Below are positions 17,701 through 24,829 of a stretch of 64,000 nucleotides of DNA, in pieces. The notes under the pieces were generated by a model. That model was not told where the DNA came from. It made no database searches and saw only the letters and a program-made list of their open reading frames with translations. Source of the stretch: Sedimentisphaerales bacterium (GTDB taxonomy: Bacteria; Planctomycetota; Phycisphaerae; Sedimentisphaerales; SM23-30); assembly GCA_028281535.1 (NCBI GenBank), contig JANQJS010000024.1, positions 1 to 64,000 on the forward strand, written 5' to 3'. The position numbers and the translations under genes are program-made. How positions within the stretch are numbered: the stretch's first letter is position 1; every line of letters begins with the position of its first letter.

Positions 17701-18867
17701 AAGCCGTACCTCTGCATTTACAATGGGGATACCGCTATCAATATCAGTAAGAAGTCCACTTAATACACCTTTGGCTTGAAATTCATACTCTGTTTTTTCT
17801 TCAGTCGTTTCTAAGTTTGTTGATTGTGACTCTTCAGATTCATCCTCATTATTTTTAGGTGTTATGTTATTCACTTGGGTATTGGCAGAATCGTTGGGAA
17901 TAATATCTTCAACCTGATTGGATTCAGTATTATATGTCTCATCTGTTTGTTGTAATGATTTGTCCTGATCTGCGTTACTTGATGTTTTTGGAGCAGTGGA
18001 AAACCTCGACTGGGCATCATTTGACTTTGCTACTTGCTGAGATGCTGGTTGTTCAACTTGTTTGCTCTTATCAGCTGCTGGGGGGGTAGTGTTTTGTATG
18101 TAAACAACAGAGCCGATCGCAACCATCGCAACTGCCGCAGCAGTGATGACTTTTGCCGTCGCACCACTTACCAATACGCCTAAGCCAGATGCTTTTGTTG
18201 CAGCTAGGCCTGCGGCAATGGTTCCAGCACCTTCGATAGCCAGACCTGAAATGGATGTGACCACCGCTGTCGTAAAAGTTTTGGAGGGGCGTGTAGATTT
18301 TAGCGTTTCTTCGACCAGGCTGCTCAACTGCTTTTTGATCATCCCGCGGCCCCGATGCAATCGTTGCCGTACGACATTTTCTTTCAAGCCTAAATATTGC
18401 GCCACTTCTTGAACAGATTGCCCTTGACGATAGTAAAGAACAATGGGTTCACGGTAACTTTCCGGTATCTGCTCAATTGCTTCACGAACCAGCTTTTGAT
18501 TTTCCAAGCTTATGGCAGAGGTAAGTGGATCCGGTTGTACTGATGCCGCGTCATATGCTTCTTCGACTGGCTGAGCTTTTGAAACGACATCTCGCTGCTG
18601 CTTTCTGTAATAAGCCTTTACGTTATTTCGCGCGATGACGCTAAGCCATTGCTGGAATTTATGAAGTTCTTTGAGTTGTCCCAGCTTTTTCCATGCGTTG
18701 ACAAATGTTAAATGAGCCAATTCTTCACTAATTTGGAAGTCAGCTGTACCACTATAGGTGATCGATGTGACCAGATTTTGATATTTTTCAACAATAAGCT
18801 CAAAGGCTGCGGAATCTCCCTTGAGGCATTTTTTTAGCACTTTCTCGTCATTAATCATTGTAGTCAT
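14716..18867 (-). CDS. ECF-type sigma factor fused through a membrane helix to a ~1,100-residue extracytoplasmic region (1383 aa)
   Basis: Residues about 10-90 are sigma region 2 (FELIVEKYQNLV, LAHLTFVNAWKKLGQL, KFQQWLSVIARNNVKAYYRK). Residues about 122-182 are region 4 (IEQIPESYREPIVLYYRQGQ, SVQEVAQYLGLKENVVRQRL). A helical, alanine/glycine-rich segment and a membrane helix (about 238-258) follow. Then comes a Ser/Thr/Asn/Gln-rich linker and a chain of carboxypeptidase-regulatory-like beta domains, each with a G-x-V-x-D-x-x-G-x-P-[VI]-x-x-A motif and a DxNGxYxFxxLPxG motif, ending in a PEGA-like module. The expected topology is sigma part inside, sensor outside. There is no separate anti-sigma gene beside it; release by proteolysis is inferred. 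No strong ribosome-binding site before ATG 18867. Confidence 0.85.
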   Translation of the reverse strand: MTTMINDEKVLKKCLKGDSAAFELIVEKYQNLVTSITYSGTADFQISEELAHLTFVNAWKKLGQLKELHKFQQWLSVIARNNVKAYYRKQQRDVVSKAQPVEEAYDAASVQPDPLTSAISLENQKLVREAIEQIPESYREPIVLYYRQGQSVQEVAQYLGLKENVVRQRLHRGRGMIKKQLSSLVEETLKSTRPSKTFTTAVVTSISGLAIEGAGTIAAGLAATKASGLGVLVSGATAKVITAAAVAMVAIGSVVYIQNTTPPAADKSKQVEQPASQQVAKSNDAQSRFSTAPKTSSNADQDKSLQQTDETYNTESNQVEDIIPNDSANTQVNNITPKNNEDESEESQSTNLETTEEKTEYEFQAKGVLSGLLTDIDSGIPIVNAEVRLSSSGKNLTVSSDENGFYSFDKIEKTGDFRLCINSWDYVCILPFTPESPNIRLEHDEKIVRHFKLARACQVQMIIKDHEDNPLENARVRVTKKTDRNKEVGAEPYHNRGNLTDEQGKVMLGGLAKNDRYFITVVHTNSERRQLDEGIYTNVAIHNYAPEGLEIFLDNPDKVERLEVSLEKIKGFRAFSYYKDGQPNKEIDIGILPIWWNSPSLGPSFSPDENGYLNAENIKPGLYNITARVPIRHGGRSVYSLLQTKLPPKDGEILSIELPFNSPAASTAVIAGHIEWVGDGQPGYIELEARQSFGNRSYSTSLSIHEDYFELEDIEPGTYTIRIVGQGIKPITLNQVKAPTEELDIVIETFNKPRLQGVVVDKLNGVPVDEYEIRIVKVKDKPGLRSNITSRWVTLSGDAGKYDLEVNTPGYYKLCVRAEGYGITWSEMIDSDLEEPVKIELYPGGSRIQGKVLNEEGRPVENAQIIALSKAQGLRSDEGTQFVSKQGAVQTDSQGKFFIENLPEGHETLRVVHSDYTFIIKEDIPVKNGLTTHDVDIILPQGGSIEGIVYDQLGKPQEGQVLYAQTRPGNAIRINDSTVMASAVTDANGYYRMDGLPENICYLIHKDEYNSYGVTQRNFVPQKGKMMRIDLGGQNELKGQLIYDGVPQANVKVVLSSPYSSWKLEGLRAKTFTDSKGHFSFKGILPGHYGLFSHVGFHNHYKVKLMDVNVPEGDLDLKIVPKSSLKLNLAVDQADINCWLSLAYVGTMNTIPLPFDKLKNPEAPFMVSPLQAGLINVQLSRSGSISYNHQIALTTNSQDVTKIFQLPDDRGVIHGKISEDIKYICIESEDGRIQSQINQLDNGQYKFEHLPPGDYRLGLYSLLPGNSIKISLAEDESKNIDISSQTFDVPYHASNVTVSVVSESGFPFHAKVTMHGHDIIEPDSEFGWQTTFKVLPGNYVVQAVAEGYQPVEKEFNVKAINNTEKTFSIFNNQSVLIQMKKKN

Positions 18868-19260
18868 TTAAGTTATCTCACTTTTTATCTGGATACTATT
18901 ATAATCTCTATAATAATGAAAATTCAGAACAAAAAAGGTGACAAAGAAAATTATGGAAATATTTTTTATGACCTAATTTATTGAAAATGACTATTTGAAA
19001 TGTTAGTCAAGAATGGATCAGTATAGAGAATTAATAGAAAATTGATAAAAAAGAAAAGATAAGTTATGGAAAACGTTCCATATAACCAAGTTTTTTGAAT
19101 CGATCATTCCGACAAGGTTGAATTATCGTCCTATAGTTTTTTCTTTGGCAAGAATTAATTATTCACTTGTGATTCAACCGATGACTCTATAGACTGCGTT
19201 TAGGTCAGAGAGAGAGAAATAGATTAGATAATAGATTAAATATCCATATGGGAGAAAAAA
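18868..19260. other. Divergent intergenic region (sigma fusion / PEP-CTERM gene)
   Basis: An AT-rich 393-bp spacer that must hold both promoters. One clear inverted repeat, GTTATGGA AAACGT TCCATATAAC, lies at about 19063-19086 and could be an operator. I cannot assign -35/-10 boxes with confidence. GGGAGAAAAA stands before the PEP-CTERM ATG. Confidence 0.4.
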
Positions 19261-19959
19261 ATGGGAAAATATTCTATCTATAAATGCGTCTATTTACATT
19301 TAATGGTTTTACTTTTTGTGTTTGTCAGTACTGATAGAGCCTATTCTGCTCTGTTGTTGCCTGTTGATGATGCCTATACGCGCGTTGCGGCACCAGATAC
19401 GAAATTTGGTAATCTGGATGACAATATCATTTTTCTTGAACGGATTATTGTTGATTCAGAATCGATCTCATCTGCAGAAGCGCATTTTAAATATGATTTA
19501 AGTGTTATACCTGCAAATCAAATTATTACATCTGCTACGATTCTGTTAGATCCATTTACATTTACAGGCTCACCTGAGATTAGTCTGTTTGAAATGGGTG
19601 ATAACTGGGATGAATCTACGATTACGTATAATAATAGACCCACTTTTACACAGGCAGATAAATTAGGTGAAAAACCTTTCTCGGAGTCAATTTTTGACGC
19701 ATTCGATGTGACTGCTGCGGCTCAAGCGAATTATTTAACCGATGGATTTATCAGTCTGACGGCTGTGATTTCAGGCCCCTTACAAACCGCCAGTAGTGTT
19801 TCGATGTATAGCCAAAATATATTTAGTGGGAATAATAATTTTACCCCGATCTATTTGAATGTTGAGTATCAAGAAATCCCCGAGCCTGCAACGTTGTCAA
19901 TACTTCTATTAGGTGGTGTTATATCTTTTCGAAAAAAGATTCGCTCACCTCATTTTTAA
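19261..19959 (+). CDS. PEP-CTERM protein with DNRLRE-like domain (232 aa)
   Basis: A signal peptide (to about residue 29, AYSA) precedes a domain with the DNRLRE layout: a VDDAYTRV start, AEAHFKYDLSVIPANQIITS, WDESTITYNNRPTF, and FDVTAAAQANYLTDGFISL. Such modules behave like carbohydrate-binding or stalk domains in exported proteins. The tail EIPEPATLSILLLGGVISF then RKK is a PEP-CTERM sorting signal. It would be exported and processed by an exosortase located elsewhere in the genome. Confidence 0.85.
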   Translation: MGKYSIYKCVYLHLMVLLFVFVSTDRAYSALLLPVDDAYTRVAAPDTKFGNLDDNIIFLERIIVDSESISSAEAHFKYDLSVIPANQIITSATILLDPFTFTGSPEISLFEMGDNWDESTITYNNRPTFTQADKLGEKPFSESIFDAFDVTAAAQANYLTDGFISLTAVISGPLQTASSVSMYSQNIFSGNNNFTPIYLNVEYQEIPEPATLSILLLGGVISFRKKIRSPHF

Positions 19960-20187
19960 AAAATTTTAGTGGCTTAACTGCATTATACGTTTCAGATCCT
20001 TCTCATTTTCCTATCCTGAAATCATTAGTTGTTTTTTTCTGTTTGATATTTTTATACCGCCTATGGCGATTAAATATAAATTCGCTGATTCGGGAATACA
20101 TTCTTTAATGACTTGTATTTGATATCTTTTAAACTATAATCGATTCCGGTTGATTAGGACGAGTTGCTAGTTATTGTCGGAGATATC

Positions 20188-21378
20188 ATGATGAAACAGT
20201 GTCAGATTGTTAAGGCGGCTTTTATTATTCTTATGCATTCAGTGTTTTGTGTGGGAGCTTCGTTTCAAGGATTGGGTCTTATTGAGGGAAGAGATTATCA
20301 ACATCCTTGGGCGATGGATGCCTATGGAACGACTATTGTGGGGGAATCGTCATCTACGAAAGTCTTAGAGCATTCGACAGGTTCAGATACCATCATTTAT
20401 GCCAATACAGGATTTGTGTGGCAGAACAATACCTATACAGAAGTTGCGACTGTTCATAATGAATTTATCAGTTTTTTGGCTGATATCACGCCCGATGGCA
20501 CTGTTAAAGTTGGAGCATTACAACTTCAAGTCGGCAATACTCCTTATCTTGAGGATAAAGCTTATAAAGATGTCAAAGGCACAGTCACTTTTTTGGAAAA
20601 CCTTAATGGTGGTACACGTTCAGCAGCGGTTGGGGTCTCTGCTGATGGACATCGTATAGTGGGTGGGGCTATTAGTGGTAATGGCAGTTACCGTGAAGCT
20701 GTGATGTGGGATGATGGTGTTATTTCCAGCTTGGGAATATTACCTTCTTATAATTCTAGCTTTGCGTCAGGGATTTCAGCCGACGGACAGGTTGTGGCTG
20801 GTTTTTCAAATAATAGTGATTGGGCGACTCCGAGTGAAGCATTTCGTTGGGAAAATGGTCAGATGGTTGGTTTGGGGTATCTCAATGGTGGTACTTCGAG
20901 TTTTGCCCAAGGCATTTCAAGTGATGGTTCAGTCCTCTTTGGAACCGCTTCGGATGGTAGTGAAAATAATCGATTTGAAGGCGTGCGTTGGGTTAATGGT
21001 ATCTTGATGTCTTTAGGTCGTTTAGATGGTGATTATATTCAGCCATTGGGTGCATCTGGGGGTGGTTCGATTATCGTTGGTGGAACAAGTTTCGATCTTT
21101 TTGATCATTATGTTGATCGACAGGCGTTTATTTGGGATGAAGTGAATGGAGCTAGATCTTTACAGGATGTTTTGATAAGTGAATACAATCTTGATTTGAC
21201 CGGCTGGACGTTACAATATGCTAGTCATATCAATGATGCAGGTAATATTATGATTGGATTGGGGGAAAATCCTGATGGTCAGAAGGAGGCATGGATTGCA
21301 CATATTCCAGAGCCTTTAACAGTGAGTTTGTTGGGAGTGGGTAGTGTTATTATTTCTCTAAGAAAAAAATATCATTAG
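20188..21378 (+). CDS. PEP-CTERM protein with HAF-type repeats (396 aa)
   Basis: A signal peptide (MMKQCQIVKAAFIILMHS to VGAS) precedes six or so repeats of the HAF type: G-[IV]-S-x-D-G-x-x-[IV]-x-G followed by EA-x-x-W-x-x-G and L-G-x-L. Examples are GISADGQVVAGFS..EAFRWENG and GISSDGSVLFGTAS. The tail IPEPLTVSLLGVGSVIISLR then KK is a PEP-CTERM signal. The frame opens at TTG 20164, but ATG 20188 follows CGGAGA and starts the signal peptide; ATG 20191 is equally possible. Function of HAF-repeat proteins is unknown. Confidence 0.82.
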   Translation: MMKQCQIVKAAFIILMHSVFCVGASFQGLGLIEGRDYQHPWAMDAYGTTIVGESSSTKVLEHSTGSDTIIYANTGFVWQNNTYTEVATVHNEFISFLADITPDGTVKVGALQLQVGNTPYLEDKAYKDVKGTVTFLENLNGGTRSAAVGVSADGHRIVGGAISGNGSYREAVMWDDGVISSLGILPSYNSSFASGISADGQVVAGFSNNSDWATPSEAFRWENGQMVGLGYLNGGTSSFAQGISSDGSVLFGTASDGSENNRFEGVRWVNGILMSLGRLDGDYIQPLGASGGGSIIVGGTSFDLFDHYVDRQAFIWDEVNGARSLQDVLISEYNLDLTGWTLQYASHINDAGNIMIGLGENPDGQKEAWIAHIPEPLTVSLLGVGSVIISLRKKYH

Positions 21379-21473
21379 TTTCTTATATCGTAATACAAGG
21401 TTTATTAGTCGTATAACCATGCGGATATCTGATGTTATAAGTATGAAGTATTTCATTTGTAAGGAAAGTTAAG

Positions 21474-22358
21474 TTGAGACCTAAAACTGTAAGGCAACAT
21501 AGGCTGTCGAGTTATGTTTGGGGGTTTCTTCTAATTGGATTAGCTATCCGTGGAAGTTGGCTTGTCTATAATGATGTTCGTCTATTGATGAGCAGTCAAA
21601 AATGGGTGAGCACACAAGCGATACTTGAGACCTTTGATGTATATAAAGAACTCGGATCTAGTAACTATCGAGTGAAACTTGCTTATGTGTTTCAATACAA
21701 TGGTGTAGAGTATAGAGGAGATCAGTTAAAAATACCACGCAAAGCTTTTAATCAAAAGGTCATTGATGTAGCCATGGCCATTATTGAGAGTGGATCGCAA
21801 GTGGAAGTCTATTTTAATCCTGAATTTCCTGAAGAGTCGAGTCTATTGTTGCCTGAAATATCTTATTCTCGTATCTTATTGTTTGGAGGTGGGGCTGTCC
21901 TATTTCTATGGTTAGGATTATTTTTTCTTAGGAAAAAAAATAGAACCATCGAAGTTACATCTGAATCTACCATAAATCAGGAGGTTAGCTTTTACTTATT
22001 TGATGAAACAGCAAAGGTCCAGGAGCAAGGGCCTGTTACTCTGAGTGAAGCTATGGAGATTATGGATGGCTATATGATTAAATCAAAATCATGCGATCCT
22101 TATGCAGATTCTAACATACATATCTCGATGAGTTCATTCGGATTATCGAAAGGGCCATCGACTTTTATTGAAATAGCTATATATGGTGAAAATGATATTA
22201 ATATTAGGTATGAATCACCTGAACCCGAAATATTGGGGGTTACAGGGCTATATCAAGGAGATTGTCGTACAAATAATATTGATGAAGCACATATTATTAT
22301 TTCCAAATTTTATGAGTTAAGTCATTCCCAGTTTAAAGAGTATTTTAAGAGTAATTAG
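21474..22358 (+). CDS. DUF3592-type membrane protein with C-terminal extension (294 aa)
   Basis: The first 155 residues repeat the DUF3592 design seen at 13754: a membrane helix (about 15-33), a beta domain (TQAILETFDVY, YRVKLAYVFQYNGVEYRGDQ, GSQVEVYFNPEFPEES), then a second helix (about 135-152) and a basic stop. The last ~135 residues form a soluble domain I do not recognise. Start is TTG 21474 with AAGGAAAG upstream. The H-X9-DG remnant lies directly behind it. Confidence 0.75.
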   Translation: MRPKTVRQHRLSSYVWGFLLIGLAIRGSWLVYNDVRLLMSSQKWVSTQAILETFDVYKELGSSNYRVKLAYVFQYNGVEYRGDQLKIPRKAFNQKVIDVAMAIIESGSQVEVYFNPEFPEESSLLLPEISYSRILLFGGGAVLFLWLGLFFLRKKNRTIEVTSESTINQEVSFYLFDETAKVQEQGPVTLSEAMEIMDGYMIKSKSCDPYADSNIHISMSSFGLSKGPSTFIEIAIYGENDINIRYESPEPEILGVTGLYQGDCRTNNIDEAHIIISKFYELSHSQFKEYFKSN

Positions 22359-22366
22359 TATTTCTT

Positions 22367-22525
22367 GAGTTTAATATAGCATTTTTAGATGGTCATTGTA
22401 GTCGGGTAGCCTTGGTAGATTTATGGTCATTTGAATGGCATCGAAATTATACGAAGCATTACCGAGAAGAGATCATGGCTGTTACGAACCTGGAGGCAGA
22501 TGATTATAAGTGGCTTAAGCCGTGA
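22367..22525 (+). pseudogene. C-terminal remnant of an H-X9-DG type pseudopilin/secretion protein
   Basis: A 52-codon frame without a start reads EFNIAFLDGHCSRVALVDLW and ends in DYKWLKP before a TGA. N-[IV]-x-F-x-DGH-x-x-x-V followed by L-W-x-x-x-W-x-R-x-Y is the C-terminal signature of the planctomycete prepilin-like proteins. The N-terminal pilin signal (FTLIE) and the body are absent; the fragment begins just after the stop of the preceding gene. It is probably left from a deletion. Confidence 0.6.
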
Positions 22526-22586
22526 TCTTTTTGGGGGAATTCCTAGATGACAAGAAGGAAAAATAAAAGATCGCTAGAGGTGGTAA

Positions 22587-23867
22587 TTATTTCGCTAAGC
22601 TGACGCAGATGAGATATTCATCGTTGCGAATATAGACGTGTTTGTTGGCGAAAGCCGGGTGACTCCAACAGACTCCACCTCGTTTATTGTATTGGCCCCG
22701 AGTCGGTTCGATAAGTTGGGTGCGGCTGATTTCTTTATAGCCCTCTGGAGTAAGATTGGCTATGATTAATTCACCTCGTTCGTTAAAGATCCATGTCTTC
22801 TCTTCGTGTTGAATCAAGTGTGCTGATGCGAATCTTGCTTTAGGTACAACTGACGTTTCTTCCCAGAGTCGGTCACCCGTTTCAGTTTTTAAACAACGTA
22901 ATTGGCCATAAGAGTCAATGCCATAGATGTGTTTGTCTTTGAGGATTGGTGTTGAGATTAGGCTATGTAGTGAATCTGTTCGGATCGATGTAGGACCTTT
23001 TCGCAGCCATAGCTTTTCAGCTTTTAATTCTGTTGGATTAATTTTAATGGTGCATCCGCCATGATCAAAGCTGGATACAAACAGGTAAGGTGGGTCATAG
23101 GTCGGAGTTGTGATACCTGAATGTGATTCGAAGGGGACATGCCAATAAAGTTTTCCAGTTAGTGGATTCATGCCGACAACACGCTCGCGAGTCCAAGTGA
23201 CCAACACATCCTGGTTTGCTTGTTGGATGATAATGGGGGAGACATAGGTGTTTCTGTCTTTAAGATTACGCCATATTTCTTTGCCATTATTTTTATCAAA
23301 TGCGACCATGCATGCATTGTCTTTGCCGCCGATTTGCACAATCACTAAATCTCTGTAAACTAAAGGAGAGCCGGAAATGCCCCAAGTTGGCATGCGAATT
23401 TGATATTCGTTATACAGGTCTTTTTCCCAAACAATGTGTCCATTAGAGGTGTCAAAGCAGAATAGATGTCCCATGGTTCCAAGTGAATAACATTTGCCAT
23501 GATCTATGCTCACGTTGGTCCGTGGTCCGATAGGGAAATCAACTTCCTTATAAACGCATGGGTATTCGTGTGACCAGATTTTCTTACCTGTTTTTTCGTC
23601 AAAACAAAGAACACGTTCAATTTCTTGCGGTTCGCTGATGCGATCCGTAATATATACTTTGCCATCGGCAACTGATGGTCCGCTATAACCGCCTGAAATT
23701 TTTGCTTTCCAAATAGGGGTTAATTTTTTGGAAGGAAATGAGGTGATGATTCCGGATTCTCGCCAAACACCATCTCGTTGTGTACCTCGCCATTGCGGCC
23801 AATCTTCTGCATATAAAGGTAGACTTAGAAGTAGGCTATATATGAATATGTTTATGAGATTTTTCAT
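22587..23867 (-). CDS. Secreted PQQ-binding-like beta-propeller protein (426 aa)
   Basis: A signal peptide (MKNLINIFIYSLLLSLPLYA) is followed by DWPQWRGTQRDGVW, the usual start of this planctomycete family. Repeated propeller blades follow with W-x-x-x-[LI]...G-x-V-Y-[IV] and D-x-x-[TN]-G-x-x-x-W patterns (CFDEKTGKKIWSHEY, CFDTSNGHIVWEKDL, AFDKNNGKEIWRN, MNPLTGKLYWHV, CLKTETGDRLWEE). It belongs with BamB/PQQ-type eight-bladed propellers, probably a periplasmic scaffold; no catalytic residues are identifiable. A GTG two codons upstream (23873) is an alternative start. Confidence 0.85.
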   Translation of the reverse strand: MKNLINIFIYSLLLSLPLYAEDWPQWRGTQRDGVWRESGIITSFPSKKLTPIWKAKISGGYSGPSVADGKVYITDRISEPQEIERVLCFDEKTGKKIWSHEYPCVYKEVDFPIGPRTNVSIDHGKCYSLGTMGHLFCFDTSNGHIVWEKDLYNEYQIRMPTWGISGSPLVYRDLVIVQIGGKDNACMVAFDKNNGKEIWRNLKDRNTYVSPIIIQQANQDVLVTWTRERVVGMNPLTGKLYWHVPFESHSGITTPTYDPPYLFVSSFDHGGCTIKINPTELKAEKLWLRKGPTSIRTDSLHSLISTPILKDKHIYGIDSYGQLRCLKTETGDRLWEETSVVPKARFASAHLIQHEEKTWIFNERGELIIANLTPEGYKEISRTQLIEPTRGQYNKRGGVCWSHPAFANKHVYIRNDEYLICVSLAK

Positions 23868-24389
23868 GGGCACATTCTAACAATAGGTGTCGAGCTGAGC
23901 AAGTTAACAATAGTATTGTCTTTTGTTTGTGATAGCGGATACATCGTGAACTTTTTTGTTTATCAAAGCAGATTTATCTTATTTATTAACCGGAAGGTAA
24001 ATCGTTAAGCTTGAAATTTGAAAAGGGAAGTTTTACTGCAGATTATTTGAACCCACGTAGTGACGAAGGTATAGAGGCTTTGCTCAAAATTAAAATTTTA
24101 GTGGCTTGAGTGACAAAACTTTTTAAGCCTCTAGATCAAAAGATTGGTTGTGAGTGGTTAGCTCATTAAATGGAGCAAAATTCAATTGCTTTAGAATACT
24201 CTAACGAGAAAATGCAAAAAGCGAATTGTGTTGAGATTGCCTACTTTTTTGAAATAATATCTAGTTGAACATCATACCAGTATTAAGTAAACTAGTTTTA
24301 GTATAAAATTTATCTATTTGTTAATAATGCACTTAACGCATTGTTTGTTCTGGTGTTTATGTGTTTTATTGAAAATGTATAAAGTTTGC
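23868..24389. other. AT-rich divergent intergenic region
   Basis: About 520 bp between the propeller gene and the BlaI promoter. I see no ORF, RNA gene or strong repeat in it. Confidence 0.4.
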
Positions 24390-24418
24390 TTGACGAAATT
24401 CTATTTTTGTAGTATTAT
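24390..24418 (+). promoter_or_regulatory. Promoter of the blaI-M56 operon with possible BlaI half-site
   Basis: TTGACG (24390-24395) and TATTAT (24413-24418) are 17 bp apart. TGTAGTA (24409-24415) overlaps the -10 box and matches one half of the TACTACA/TGTAGTA operator recognised by BlaI/MecI-type repressors, which suggests autoregulation. The other half-site is not clear. Confidence 0.6.
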
Positions 24419-24442
24419 ATTTGTCGTAGGAAGAGGCCTCAT

Positions 24443-24814
24443 ATGAAGTTAACAGACTCTGAATGGTTAGTAATGAATGCTCTGTGGGAAAGGCAGCCTG
24501 CAACAGCTCGGCAAATTGCTGAGAATTTGCCTGACGAAGTTCAATGGGCTTATACTACCTTAAAGACAGTATTATCACGGCTGGTTGAGAAGAAGTGTAT
24601 TGCAGAAGAAAAAGTGGGGAATACGAGCCAATACACATCCATTTTGTCCCAAAAAAAAGCGCGAAAAAGTGCTTTTTCTAAATTAATGGACCAAGCGTTT
24701 GACGGCGCTTTTGGTTCCATGTTGCATTTCTTGATTGATGATCAACCTTTGACAGAAAAACAACGTGCTGAAATTTTAAAAATTCTTCATGAAGAAGAGC
24801 AGAAGGAAGAATAA
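24443..24814 (+). CDS. BlaI/MecI/CopY-family transcriptional repressor (123 aa)
   Basis: The winged-helix domain is clear: LTDSEWLVMNALWERQPATA, then RQIAENL, YTTLKTVLSRLVEKKCI, and a wing EEKVGNTSQYTSILSQ. The C-terminal part (SAFSKLMDQAFDGAFGSMLHFL) is the dimerisation region where BlaI-type repressors are cleaved or inactivated. It ends 15 nt before the M56 gene. By analogy with BlaI-BlaR1, the membrane protease relieves repression when its outer domain receives a signal. The family is common in Planctomycetota and usually not linked to beta-lactams. Confidence 0.93.
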   Translation: MKLTDSEWLVMNALWERQPATARQIAENLPDEVQWAYTTLKTVLSRLVEKKCIAEEKVGNTSQYTSILSQKKARKSAFSKLMDQAFDGAFGSMLHFLIDDQPLTEKQRAEILKILHEEEQKEE

Positions 24815-24829
24815 ATCATAGGGATTTAG

